This document shows, piece by piece, positions 16,441 through 25,042 of a stretch of 57,524 bases of DNA. The stretch covers positions 285,623-343,146 of the forward strand of contig NZ_KK211383.1 in assembly GCF_000622005.1 (NCBI RefSeq), written 5' to 3'. The first letter of the stretch is position 1. Each line of letters starts with the position of its first letter. The position numbers and the translations under genes are program-made. This stretch comes from Anaerovibrio sp. RM50. Lineage in GTDB: Bacteria; Bacillota; Negativicutes; Selenomonadales; Selenomonadaceae. The notes under the pieces were generated by a model, which was not told the DNA's origin, ran no database searches, and worked only from the letters and a program-made list of their open reading frames with translations.

Positions 16441-18402
16441 TCACGCTTCGGTGAGCTGCTCCCACTTCTCATACCACTCATCCAATTCCTTGGTCTTGGC
16501 CTCGTATTCCATTGCAATTTCCACGCTCTGCTCCGGATCCGCCTGTATCTGTGGGCTGTTCATGGTCAACTCCAAATTCTTCAAATCCATCTCAATGGTA
16601 GCAATCTGAGCCTCTGCCCGGTGTATCATCTGAGCCCGCTTATCGTCGCTCATGCTCTGGATAGCCCCCTTCTTGGCATCAGCCCTGGCCTGCTGTTCCC
16701 GGGTCTTGGCCCTCTCTGCCTCCGCTTCAGCCTTTGCCTCTGACTTGGCCTTTTCACGGGCTATGCGGTCCTTTGCTGCCTGCTCCTCAGCCAGCTCCGC
16801 CGCTTCCCTGGCCTCCTCGTCCTTCTTCTCACGATAATAGCTGTAATTCCCATCATACTCCCGCAGCTTCCCGTCAGAAAGCTCCAGCACGCAGTTTGCC
16901 ACCTTATCAAGAAAATATCGGTCATGGGACACGGTAATATAGGTCCCCGGGAAGGTGGACAAAGCCTCCTCCACCGCCTCCTTGGCGGGAATATCCAAAT
17001 GGTTGGTAGGCTCGTCCAGTATCAGGAAATTTGCCCCCGTCATCATCAGCTTAAGGAAGGCAAGACGGGACTGCTCACCGCCAGAAAGATCACCGATAAC
17101 GCGGAAAACCTCGTCCCCACGGAACAAAAAGGCCCCCAGATAACGTCTGGCCTGCTCCTCGTCAAGTCCGTATTCGTAAAGCATTTCATCCAACAGGGTA
17201 CGCTCCATGTGAAGGCCCTCATGCTGCTGGGAAAAATAGCCAATCTTGACTCTGGAGCCAATCTTCAGCCGCCCCGTTGGGGATTCCAGCTCTCCCACCA
17301 GCAACCGGAGAAGGGTAGTCTTCCCCGCGCCGTTAGGGCCCACAATAGCCACCCCGTCCCCCTTCCTTATGAGCACATCAACGTGCTCGAAAAGGGTTTT
17401 GTCCGGGAATTTATAGGAAATATCCTCCAGCTCCGCCACCCTCTGGGCGCATTCAGCCGGGACATTAAATGCAAAATAATTGAAGGCCGCCGTCTCAGCC
17501 GGCTTCACAATACGCTCCAGGCGATTAAGCTGACTCTGACGTCCCCGGGCCTGTTTGGATTTAATACCAGCCTTGTATTTGCGGATATAATCCTCAGTCT
17601 TTTTTATGTACTCCTGCTGCTTTTCGTAGGCTGTAAGCTGGGCCGCCCGGCGCTGCTCCTTCACCTTCATGTAATAGGAATAATTGCCTTCGTAAGCAGT
17701 AAGTTCTTTGTTTTCAATCTCAAAAATGCGATTGGTGACCTTGTCCAAAAAGAAACGGTCATGGGAAATAATCAATACGCCGCCGGTGTAGCTCTGCAAA
17801 AATCCCTCCAGCCACTCGATCATCTCAATGTCCAGATGGTTGGTGGGCTCGTCCAGAAAGAGGAAATCCGGCTCACGCAAAAGGGCCTTGGCAAGGCATA
17901 CACGGGTGCGCTGACCCCCGGAAAAATGCTCCACCCTGCGGTCAAAATCCTCCTCAGTAAAACCCAGGCCAAAGGCGGTACGGCGGATACTGCTCTCGAA
18001 ATCGTAGCCCCTCATGTGTTCAAACCGCTCCACAATGCGGCCATACTGGGCCAGCTTTTCCTCGTCATGCTTTTCCGCCAGCTCAGCCTCCAGGGCCTCC
18101 TTGGTGGCAGCCAGGGCCATCACATCCGCAAAGGCACTTTTCAGCTCCTCATAGAGGGTACCCTTCACCTCCATATCAGCCTGCTGCTCCACGTAACCAA
18201 TGGTGTCCACAGGATCCATGGCAATGGTTCCCTTGTCGTATTCATCTTTGCCCAAAAGGCACTTCATCAAAGTGGACTTGCCGGCCCCATTGGCCCCCAC
18301 GAAGCCCACACGCTCCCCACGCTTTATTTCAAAGCTCACATCATTAAATAACTCGTCTATACCAAAGGCCTTGGACAGGCCAGTAACCTTAATTGTTCCC
18401 AC
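16441..18402 (-). CDS. ABC-F family ATPase (Uup/YdiF-like)
   Basis: 653 residues with two ABC ATPase domains and no membrane segment, the ABC-F layout. Domain 1: GANGAGKSTL, signature FSGGQRTRVCLAKALL, then FLFLDEPTNHLD. Domain 2: GPNGAGKTTL, LSGGEQSRLAFLKLMM, then LILDEPTNHLD. They are joined by the charged linker typical of the family, and the C-terminus is a Lys/Glu/Ala-rich coiled coil (about residues 520-650). ABC-F proteins bind the ribosomal E site and act in translation or antibiotic protection. Which subclass this is cannot be fixed by eye. It starts with GTG. Confidence 0.93.
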   Translation of the reverse strand: MGTIKVTGLSKAFGIDELFNDVSFEIKRGERVGFVGANGAGKSTLMKCLLGKDEYDKGTIAMDPVDTIGYVEQQADMEVKGTLYEELKSAFADVMALAATKEALEAELAEKHDEEKLAQYGRIVERFEHMRGYDFESSIRRTAFGLGFTEEDFDRRVEHFSGGQRTRVCLAKALLREPDFLFLDEPTNHLDIEMIEWLEGFLQSYTGGVLIISHDRFFLDKVTNRIFEIENKELTAYEGNYSYYMKVKEQRRAAQLTAYEKQQEYIKKTEDYIRKYKAGIKSKQARGRQSQLNRLERIVKPAETAAFNYFAFNVPAECAQRVAELEDISYKFPDKTLFEHVDVLIRKGDGVAIVGPNGAGKTTLLRLLVGELESPTGRLKIGSRVKIGYFSQQHEGLHMERTLLDEMLYEYGLDEEQARRYLGAFLFRGDEVFRVIGDLSGGEQSRLAFLKLMMTGANFLILDEPTNHLDIPAKEAVEEALSTFPGTYITVSHDRYFLDKVANCVLELSDGKLREYDGNYSYYREKKDEEAREAAELAEEQAAKDRIAREKAKSEAKAEAEAERAKTREQQARADAKKGAIQSMSDDKRAQMIHRAEAQIATIEMDLKNLELTMNSPQIQADPEQSVEIAMEYEAKTKELDEWYEKWEQLTEA

Positions 18403-18428
18403 GCTTATCCCGCGTTCCTTTCTCTATA

Positions 18429-19793
18429 TCACTCAAAATCCTTGCCCACGTAAACCACGGCCTCCATCGGGTCAGCACCGTCCATAATGGTGCATGGGAA
18501 CGGCATGCCGTAGAACCAGTTTACATTTGATTCATCTGTAACGATAATGGTGTGTTCACGATCGCTCTTATGACCCGTGTCCACTCCTGTAACGTTGAAG
18601 CCCTGATTCCTAAGCTTATTAACCATTCTGGCACCGGCTCCATTGACGCCGCTGTCATTAATAACCAGCACTGCAATCTGTCCTGGCCCCTCCGCCTTTC
18701 TGGAAGGCTTTTTGTTGGTTTTCTCTGACTCCGGAATCTCCTTATTCTCCTTGCCCTTGCTCTCATTGGTCTTATCAGCCTTGTTCTTCTTGGCCACAGT
18801 GCCCTCCGTCAGGCTCACAATGCCCTTTGGCAAGGATTCATCGTATTTTTTCTTCTCAGTCTCCGCATTCTGACGGGCATTATCGTCCAGCTCCTTGCCC
18901 ATTTCCTCTGCCACCATTTCACGGAGGCCCATAATATCAGGCAGCCAGTAGCTTATATCATCAAGAAATGCCGGGGTTCCCGGTATCATCTCGGATTCCA
19001 GACCCTGCTCACGAACCTGCGGGAGAAGCTGGGAAAGGGAAAGCATCTCCGACAATGGCATATCCGTCTCCAAAGACTTGCTGATAACCTCAATAATCTT
19101 CGGCAGCTTCGGCAAGGTGGAAGGGTGAATCATCTTGGTCATAACCGCCTTCATAAAATGCTGCTGACGATTGATTCTGCCAATATCTCCCTCGCCATCA
19201 CGGAAGCGCACGTACTGAATGGCCTTCTCCCCGGTCATGTGCTGCATGCCCGGATACAGGTCAATGACAAGTCCCCCGTTATCATCCCAAGGGTCCTCGT
19301 AATACATTCGCTTTTCCACGTCGATATCAATGCCGTCCAGGGCATCAATAATATTTTCAAAGGAGCTTAAATCTACAAGCACGTAATAATCCATGGGAAT
19401 CCCCAGGAGTTTTTCCACCGTGCTACGGGTCAGCATGTGGCCCCCGTAGGCGTAAGCGTGATTTATCTTATCATAGCCATGGCCCTCAATTTTCACCCTG
19501 GTATCACGGGGCACCGACATTAGCTCCGTCTTCCCCGTTTCCTTGTTCACTGTAAGCACCATCAGGGTATCGCTGCGGCCGGTATCATCAATGCGCCGGT
19601 CCACTCCCATAATCATGATGTGAAGTACATCGTCATTTTTCTCAATCCCCGCCTCGGAAACCGCAGGCTGAACCGGAGCCTCCTTATTATCAAGGAAATA
19701 ATGGGCCAGGGCTGCCACCAAAAAAGTGCAGACAATAGCCCCAATTATATATACACGTGTATAATCTCTACGCCGTTTGCGTGATATGCGCAT
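18429..19793 (-). CDS. LytR-CpsA-Psr (LCP) family cell wall ligase with LytR_C domain
   Basis: 454 residues: a short basic cytoplasmic tail, one membrane segment (about residues 14-33), an extracytoplasmic LCP domain with IMIMGVDRRIDDTGRSDTLMV, SVPRDTRVKI and YVRFRDGEGDIGRINRQQ, a Lys/Glu-rich linker (~310-375), and a C-terminal LytR_C domain (IAVLVINDSGVNGAGARM). LCP enzymes move glycan polymers from undecaprenyl carriers onto peptidoglycan or another acceptor. It ends 26 bp before the ABC-F gene, so the two may be cotranscribed. The acceptor in a diderm Firmicute is unknown. Confidence 0.92.
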   Translation of the reverse strand: MRISRKRRRDYTRVYIIGAIVCTFLVAALAHYFLDNKEAPVQPAVSEAGIEKNDDVLHIMIMGVDRRIDDTGRSDTLMVLTVNKETGKTELMSVPRDTRVKIEGHGYDKINHAYAYGGHMLTRSTVEKLLGIPMDYYVLVDLSSFENIIDALDGIDIDVEKRMYYEDPWDDNGGLVIDLYPGMQHMTGEKAIQYVRFRDGEGDIGRINRQQHFMKAVMTKMIHPSTLPKLPKIIEVISKSLETDMPLSEMLSLSQLLPQVREQGLESEMIPGTPAFLDDISYWLPDIMGLREMVAEEMGKELDDNARQNAETEKKKYDESLPKGIVSLTEGTVAKKNKADKTNESKGKENKEIPESEKTNKKPSRKAEGPGQIAVLVINDSGVNGAGARMVNKLRNQGFNVTGVDTGHKSDREHTIIVTDESNVNWFYGMPFPCTIMDGADPMEAVVYVGKDFE

Positions 19794-19866
19794 TTAAAAG
19801 TCCTCTTTTCAAAATCATATATTGCAAAATGTGGATTTTACCACATCGTTTCATTATACCAAGCAT

Positions 19867-19896
19867 AAAAAAAGAGGACAAGTAAAATACTTATCC
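19867..19896 (-). terminator. intrinsic terminator downstream of the PHP-to-kinase gene run
   Basis: Minus-strand hairpin GGATAAGT/ACTTGTCC (19876-19896, one mismatch) followed by TCTTTTTTT. It lies beyond the repeat elements at 19931-20286 and would stop transcripts reading out of the 20300-26230 genes before the LCP gene. Confidence 0.75.
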
Positions 19897-19930
19897 TTGT
19901 AAAATTAACTAGCATAGTAGGTTACATATA

Positions 19931-20119
19931 ATGGCGCAGGTGGCTGTTGGGGTGAACATTGAGTGACGAGCGTTAAGAAATCTTTTTCTTGCTATACCTT
20001 AATTATAGTGGGAAAAATCATTTGTTTGAGCGAAGCGAGTTATGATTTTTTCCGCTATATGAAAGCAAGAAAAAATTTTAGCGAGGAACGGCGTGAACCA
20101 CGACAGTTACCTGCGCCAT
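19931..20119. repeat. 189-bp palindromic element, copy A
   Basis: The outer arms ATGGCGCAGGT-GCTGT and their complement close the element. Inner arms include TTTTTCTTGCT with AGCAAGAAAAA, and the centre contains AAAAATCAT, TTGAGCGAAGCGAG, ATGATTTTT. It is clearly homologous to the 189-bp element at 26932-27120. It has no coding capacity and lies between a terminator and the second repeat at 20145-20286. Confidence 0.8.
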
Positions 20120-20144
20120 CTAAATCCAACAGTCCTACCCAATT

Positions 20145-20286
20145 ATAACGCCATTGTTCAAATTTTTCTTCTTTAGAAGAAAAATCTTCCAATTAGCGTT
20201 TCAACGAGCTGGGAGATATTATCACCAGCTGTTGTAGTTTGTTTTCCCCCACCTAAAGAGGAAGGGGACATCTTAAAGCTCGTTAT
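20145..20286. repeat. two-copy structured repeat, short form
   Basis: 142 bp from ATAACGCC to GCTCGTTAT. It contains three hairpins: ATTTTTCTTC/GAAGAAAAAT with loop TTTA, CAAC-AGCTGG/CCAGCTGTTG, and CCCC-CCT/AGG-GGGG. The same sequence recurs at 53128-53301 with a 32-bp insertion between hairpins one and two. It could be a small non-autonomous mobile element (IS200/IS605-like ends have subterminal hairpins) or a structured RNA. No transposase is present. Confidence 0.75.
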
Positions 20287-20299
20287 TAACTTTTTGCTT

Positions 20300-21085
20300 T
20301 TACTTGCTGTACTGGATTTTACGCTCTGAAAAATGCACCGGCCTTAGCCCGATGAAATCCACCATATCCTGGGCCATCTTAAAATTCATGCCCACATTTT
20401 CCGCTGCATGGGCATCGGAACCAATTGCAACATACTGCCCACCAAGCTCCTTGTAACGGGCATAAATCATCAGCAGTGACTCCGCCACTGCCTTGCTGTC
20501 CAGACGGCGGGTATTCAGCTCCAGCAACGTCCCCGCATCCAGCACATTCATCAGCACCAGATCCACCAGATCATGGAACTCACGATATCCGATTTCTTTG
20601 TCCTCGTAAGGTGAATAACGGCTGATGTAATCAATGTGCCCCAGCACGTCAATATAAGGATTGGCCTTCACCATATCCGCCATGATTTCCAGATAATGAC
20701 CGTAGGCCTGCTCCTTCTTCTTATCCTCATAGTATTCGGGATAATAAAGATCCAGCTTGTCCACGGCGTGAATGGAGCCAATTACCTGGTCAAAGGGCAC
20801 CTCTTTGATGAACTTTTTATTTGCCTCAATACTGCCGACAGTAAGTCCCACCTCAACTCCCAGCAGCAACGAATCATTCCTTAGAGCCTCATACTTTTCC
20901 CAGTATTCCCTGGCATCAAAAAGAAAGTCCATCTCCTTATAGTGCTTGGACTCTTTATAGTCGAAATCATAATGCTCCGTAAATATCAGGCCAATGCCCA
21001 ATTTGCGGGCAGCCTCAATGGCGTCCTCCGCCTTCATATCCGAGTCAGAGGAAACCTCCGTATGGGAATGACAATCATAAATCAT
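20300..21085 (-). CDS. PHP-domain phosphatase, histidinol-phosphatase (HisJ)-like
   Basis: 261 residues. The metal-binding PHP motifs are present: DCHSHTEVSSDS at the N-terminus, FTEHYDFDY, IGSIHAVD, VLGHIDYISRY and IGSDAHAAENVG near the end. HisJ-type PHP phosphatases dephosphorylate histidinol phosphate. No other his gene is in view, so the substrate is uncertain. It is the last gene of the run that begins with the DegS-like kinase. Confidence 0.85.
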   Translation of the reverse strand: MIYDCHSHTEVSSDSDMKAEDAIEAARKLGIGLIFTEHYDFDYKESKHYKEMDFLFDAREYWEKYEALRNDSLLLGVEVGLTVGSIEANKKFIKEVPFDQVIGSIHAVDKLDLYYPEYYEDKKKEQAYGHYLEIMADMVKANPYIDVLGHIDYISRYSPYEDKEIGYREFHDLVDLVLMNVLDAGTLLELNTRRLDSKAVAESLLMIYARYKELGGQYVAIGSDAHAAENVGMNFKMAQDMVDFIGLRPVHFSERKIQYSK

Positions 21086-21086
21086 A

Positions 21087-21341
21087 TTACAGCTGCTCCT
21101 TTGCCTGTTTTAAGGCCTTTGAAAGCTGGTCCGGACAGGAGGTCGGGCGGGCGCCGCAGCGAATGCCCTCCACCCGGCGGATAACCTCATCAATATCCAT
21201 GCCCTCCACCAGCTTGCCGATGCCCTGAAGGTTGCCGTTGCAGCCCCCCACCACGCTGAGGTTATGGATTTTGTTGTCCTCGATGTCAAACTTCATAAGG
21301 CGGGAGCATACTCCCTGAGGTGCGTATTCAAAAGCGCTCAT
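21087..21341 (-). CDS. TSCPD domain protein (TIGR03905 family)
   Basis: 84 residues. CSRLMKFDIEDNKIHNL, GGCNGNLQGIGKLVEGM and the name-giving ARPTSCPDQL are all present, with four Cys that could hold a metal. The TSCPD fold also forms the C-terminus of class II ribonucleotide reductases, but as a stand-alone protein its role is unknown. It starts 22 bp after rsmA and ends one base before the PHP gene. Confidence 0.88.
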   Translation of the reverse strand: MSAFEYAPQGVCSRLMKFDIEDNKIHNLSVVGGCNGNLQGIGKLVEGMDIDEVIRRVEGIRCGARPTSCPDQLSKALKQAKEQL

Positions 21342-21362
21342 ATAAATCCCTCCTACATACAG

Positions 21363-22286
21363 TTAAACCAAATTACTAACTACCAGCGCATCGGACAGGG
21401 CGGCGAATTCCTTTAACGTAAATGTTTCACCGCGGCGGCCGCTGTCTATGCCGCTCTTGGCAAAGGCTGCCTCAATGGCCTCCTTGGTGAAGCCTGCCCC
21501 CTTCATGGCATTGGCAATGGTCTTGCGGCGCTGTCCAAAGGCCGCCTTAACCACCTTGAAGAACATCTTCTCGTCCTTCACCTCCACCGCCGGCTTCTCC
21601 CGCACATCGCAGACGATAACTACGGAATCCACCTCCGGGGCCGGGATAAATGACCGTGGTGGCACATCAAAGGCAATATGTGGCCTGGTGTAATACTGCA
21701 CTGCCACAGACAGGGCTCCGTAGGTCTTGCTCCCCGGCTTGGCAATCATGCGCAGGGCCACTTCCTTCTGCACCATAGTCACCAAAATGCTGATTGGCAA
21801 ATGCTTTTCCAAAAGCTCCATTAAAATCGGGGTGGTAATGTAATATGGCAGATTTGCCGCCACCTTAAATGGCCCCTCCCCCATGATTTCCGGAATATTA
21901 ACCTTTAAAATATCCCCTGGCACAATGCGAACATTGTCATAGCCCGCCAATGTTTCGGCCAAAACAGCGGGCAGCTTCTTGTCCAGCTCCACCGCCGTAA
22001 CATCTGCCCCGGATTCTGCAAGGCCCTGGGTCAAGGTGCCGATGCCGGGGCCTATTTCCAGAATCTTGTCCCCTGGCTTCGCCCCCGCCGCATCCACAAT
22101 GCCCCGGACTATATTGGCATCTACGAGAAAGTTCTGGCCCAGGCGCTTGCTGGCACGGAGATTAAAGGCCTTCATAATATGACGGGTTACGCTGGGAGTG
22201 GCAATGGTGGCCTTAAGGCCGTTTAAATTCAGCTTTTTGCCTCCATTAATTTCCCTATCCAAATCCTTGTCAAGATTCAAGCTCAT
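21363..22286 (-). CDS. rsmA: 16S rRNA dimethyladenosine transferase
   Basis: 307 residues. It dimethylates two adjacent adenosines near the 3' end of 16S rRNA. Motifs: SKRLGQNFLVDANIVRGIV, the SAM-binding EIGPGIGTLTQGL, the catalytic NLPYYITTPI, and VDSVVIV. About 35 residues precede the conserved core (SVTRHIMKAFNLRASKRLGQNF), a normal extension. The ATG overlaps the stop of rnmV (ATGA), and the rnmV-rsmA pairing is conserved in Firmicutes. Confidence 0.97.
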   Translation of the reverse strand: MSLNLDKDLDREINGGKKLNLNGLKATIATPSVTRHIMKAFNLRASKRLGQNFLVDANIVRGIVDAAGAKPGDKILEIGPGIGTLTQGLAESGADVTAVELDKKLPAVLAETLAGYDNVRIVPGDILKVNIPEIMGEGPFKVAANLPYYITTPILMELLEKHLPISILVTMVQKEVALRMIAKPGSKTYGALSVAVQYYTRPHIAFDVPPRSFIPAPEVDSVVIVCDVREKPAVEVKDEKMFFKVVKAAFGQRRKTIANAMKGAGFTKEAIEAAFAKSGIDSGRRGETFTLKEFAALSDALVVSNLV

Positions 22287-22825
22287 TAATCTTTTCCCTC
22301 CTCAGCCAGAGCCGTCTCAAATTCTTCTCTGGTTACGCCATAATGGTTCAGTCTCTTTAAAAATGTCTTGGCGTTGGCATAGCCGATGCCAAGCCGTGCC
22401 CCCATGCGGGCACGTTTTTCGCTGGCTCCGGCGCCGCCGCTGATGCCAGCCCGTATAAGATCCGCCCCGGAAAATTCATTGCTTGGCTCCCAGTTAAGAG
22501 TCCGCACCTTTTCCAAGGCCTTGCGGATAGCCTCAGGGGAGGCCTGCTCAATGCCTATATCATTGTTGGCGGTGGCGTCCTCCACCGGCACAAAGGCGTG
22601 CTTTGCGTTTGGGCAGCGGCGGGTAACGTATTTGCGGATACGCTCCCCTGCACTGTCCGGGTCAGTGAGGATAATGATGCCCCGCTTTTTGTATGCTTTT
22701 TCTATGGAGTCAAGGCAGGCGGGCTTTAGGTTGAAGCCCTCGGTGATGATGCAGTCGGCCTCAACGGCTTTGTTGATGGCCACCACGTCCATTTTGCCTT
22801 CTACTACTAAAACTTCTTTTATCAT
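22286..22825 (-). CDS. rnmV: ribonuclease M5
   Basis: 179 residues. The TOPRIM motifs are visible: VVEGKMDVVAINKAVEADCIITEGF and IIILTDPDSAGERIRKYV, followed by the M5-type HAFVPVEDA segment and a C-terminal helical region with RMGARLGIGYANAKTFLKRLNHYG. RNase M5 matures the ends of 5S rRNA. Its ATG overlaps the tmk stop codon, and it overlaps rsmA by one base at the other end, indicating translational coupling. Confidence 0.95.
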   Translation of the reverse strand: MIKEVLVVEGKMDVVAINKAVEADCIITEGFNLKPACLDSIEKAYKKRGIIILTDPDSAGERIRKYVTRRCPNAKHAFVPVEDATANNDIGIEQASPEAIRKALEKVRTLNWEPSNEFSGADLIRAGISGGAGASEKRARMGARLGIGYANAKTFLKRLNHYGVTREEFETALAEEGKD

Positions 22826-23496
22826 AAATACCTCTTTACAGCATCATATACGTCGGAGTGTATTTCCTCGATACTTCGTGGCTGGCCGTCCTTGCTGCAC
22901 ACGATTTTCTTCCAGCCGTATTTGGTTGCCACCCAATTGTAGGCCTCATGGCATCTATGTAGATAATTCGTGTCCTTTTCGTGAATATCCTTTTTACGGT
23001 CCGCATTTTGGGCGGCCCGCTCATTAATCAGTCGGTCGCTGACCGCAGGATCCATATCAAGATATACCACCACATCTGGCACCGGCAATTTCAGCTTGCC
23101 AAATTCAAAATCCCACAGCCAGGTCAGAAATTCCTCACGCTCAACAGGGTCAATGAGCTTCACCGCCTGATGGACCATGTTGGAGGTGGTGTATCTGTCT
23201 GCCAAAATAATGGCACCCTCCTCGTAGGCCTGCTTCCAGTTCAAATGATAGGATGCATAGCGGTCCACTGCAAAGAAGGTGGAGGCCCCATAGGCGTCCA
23301 CGTCCTCGGCGTGCTCACCGAACTGCCCTCCCAAATACATTTTCACCAAGGCGGAGGAATCAGACTTGTAATCAGGATATTCTACCTTCATTACCCGATA
23401 CCCGTCCTTCACAAGATGCTCCATAAGTGCCTTTGTCTGGGTTGCCTTGCCGGAGCCGTCCCCGGCCTCTATTGTAATTAGTTTTCCCTTTGCCAT
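22822..23496 (-). CDS. tmk: thymidylate kinase
   Basis: 224 residues. P-loop EAGDGSGKATQTKAL, then FFAVDRYASY and the ILADRYTTSNMVHQ segment containing the DR(Y/F) motif, and DVVVYLDMDP. The enzyme phosphorylates dTMP to dTDP. The loop reads GDGSGKATQ rather than GxDGxGKTTQ, a variant also known in other Firmicutes, so I regard it as functional. It lies between the decarboxylase and rnmV, as in the Bacillus yaaO-tmk neighbourhood. Confidence 0.93.
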   Translation of the reverse strand: MAKGKLITIEAGDGSGKATQTKALMEHLVKDGYRVMKVEYPDYKSDSSALVKMYLGGQFGEHAEDVDAYGASTFFAVDRYASYHLNWKQAYEEGAIILADRYTTSNMVHQAVKLIDPVEREEFLTWLWDFEFGKLKLPVPDVVVYLDMDPAVSDRLINERAAQNADRKKDIHEKDTNYLHRCHEAYNWVATKYGWKKIVCSKDGQPRSIEEIHSDVYDAVKRYL

Positions 23497-23516
23497 CTAG
23501 TACACCTCATCTTCCC

Positions 23517-25025
23517 TCATGGGGAAGGCTTAACAATCTTTATATATTCAAGGGTGCTGTCAGCTGGGCCAACCACTCTCATGCCGGCCCTTTGCTGTTT
23601 TCGCACAGCCTTAATAAGCTCATCTGTGATTCTTTCCCCAGGGCACAATACGGGAACCCCCGGAGGATAAAAGGTCACTGTCTCCCCGGCGATACAGCCG
23701 GCAGATTCATTGATTTTAACCATTTCCCCTGGGCCGTAAAAGGCCTCCCTTGGGCTCACTGCCACCTCATTGGCGGTTAACAAATCCACGGGAACCACAG
23801 GCTTTTCGCCCCTGCCCCGACCATGATTTTGGGCCAGAAGCTGAAGCACCTCCAAAAGGCGATGGGCTGTATCCTCATTATCTGCCATGGAAATAATAAA
23901 CAGCAGATTGTTGTTGTCGGAAAGCTCGCACTGCACCTTGTATTCGTGGCGCAAAATAAGCTCCGCCTCAGGCCCCGGCAGCCCAATTCCCGTCAAATTC
24001 ACGATTATTCTGGTTTTATCCAGACTGAAAGTGTCGGTGGAATCAAGTATTTCATCCCCTACGCAGTACAGTCCATCTATTTTGTTGATTTCCTCACGGA
24101 GCCAGTTCCCCAGCTCCACTGCCCTCTCCAGCCTGTTTCTTCCCTCTGTGGCCATTTGCAGTCTGGCAATATCCAGAGAGGCCAAAAGCAGCTGATTTGG
24201 GGAGGTGGACTGCAAAATAGCCGCCGCTTCACGTATTCTCTCCCCTGATACCCTGTCACTTCCTATATGAAGCATGGAGGTTTGGGTAAGGCTTCCCAGC
24301 ACCTTGTGGGTACTCTGGGCCACCACATCCGCCCCCAGATCCAGAGCCTGTTTTGGCATTTCTTCAATATGTTGGGCAAATTTCAGATGGGCACCGTGGG
24401 CCTCGTCCACCAGCAAAAGCATATTGTGCTCATGGAGAATATCCCCAATGGCCTGTAAATCCCCTGCCATACCATAATAAGTAGGGTATACGGCAATCAG
24501 GGCTTTTGCATCAGGATTCTCCTCCACTGCCCGGCGCACCGCTTCAACAGTCAGCACCCCGGCAATCCCCAGGAATTCCACAATCTCCGGCTGAATATAC
24601 ACTGGCCTTGCCCCTGTAAGTATTATGCCCCCAATAATGGAACGGTGGGCATTACGGGGCACCAGCACCTTATCTCCGGGCTGTAATGTGCCAAAAATCA
24701 TGGCATGGATAGCCCCAGTGGTGCCGTTTATCATAAACATGGTATCCTTGGCGCCCCAAAGCTCCGCCGCCAGGGCCTCCGCCTCCTTTATGCACCCGGA
24801 GGGCTCGTGAAGGTCATCCAGCTCCTCCATAAGGGAAACCTCCTGTCTCAGCCCCTCATGGGTAATAAGGCGTTTAAGTCTCTCATGGGCCCCCAGCCCC
24901 TGCTTGTGGCCGGGAGTATGAAAAGCAAGGGCGCCGTCCCTGGCATATTTGTCCATTGCTTCAGAAATCGGCGCCTCATTTTGATTAAGTTTACAATTAC
25001 TTTTAGGCTTAGTATCTTCAAACAT
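23517..25025 (-). CDS. Orn/Lys/Arg decarboxylase family protein
   Basis: 502 residues, the compact Bacillus YaaO/SpeA type without the N-terminal wing domain of inducible enterobacterial enzymes. Motifs: FHTPGHKQG near the N-terminus, MFMINGTTGAIHAMI, LVDEAHGAHLKF, and the PLP-lysine segment STHKVLGSLTQTSMLH. It decarboxylates a basic amino acid to a polyamine or its precursor. Arginine versus lysine specificity cannot be read. The C-terminal domain has YPPGVPVLCPGE, as expected. Confidence 0.92.
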   Translation of the reverse strand: MFEDTKPKSNCKLNQNEAPISEAMDKYARDGALAFHTPGHKQGLGAHERLKRLITHEGLRQEVSLMEELDDLHEPSGCIKEAEALAAELWGAKDTMFMINGTTGAIHAMIFGTLQPGDKVLVPRNAHRSIIGGIILTGARPVYIQPEIVEFLGIAGVLTVEAVRRAVEENPDAKALIAVYPTYYGMAGDLQAIGDILHEHNMLLLVDEAHGAHLKFAQHIEEMPKQALDLGADVVAQSTHKVLGSLTQTSMLHIGSDRVSGERIREAAAILQSTSPNQLLLASLDIARLQMATEGRNRLERAVELGNWLREEINKIDGLYCVGDEILDSTDTFSLDKTRIIVNLTGIGLPGPEAELILRHEYKVQCELSDNNNLLFIISMADNEDTAHRLLEVLQLLAQNHGRGRGEKPVVPVDLLTANEVAVSPREAFYGPGEMVKINESAGCIAGETVTFYPPGVPVLCPGERITDELIKAVRKQQRAGMRVVGPADSTLEYIKIVKPSP

Positions 25026-25042
25026 AAAAATTTAATCCTGAG

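Noticed and set aside
16924-18351. 475-codon plus-strand open frame opposite the ABC-F gene
   Set aside because: It is wholly antisense to a gene with intact ATPase motifs, has no ribosome site, and its translation has no recognisable domain. Long antisense frames are common opposite biased codon use.
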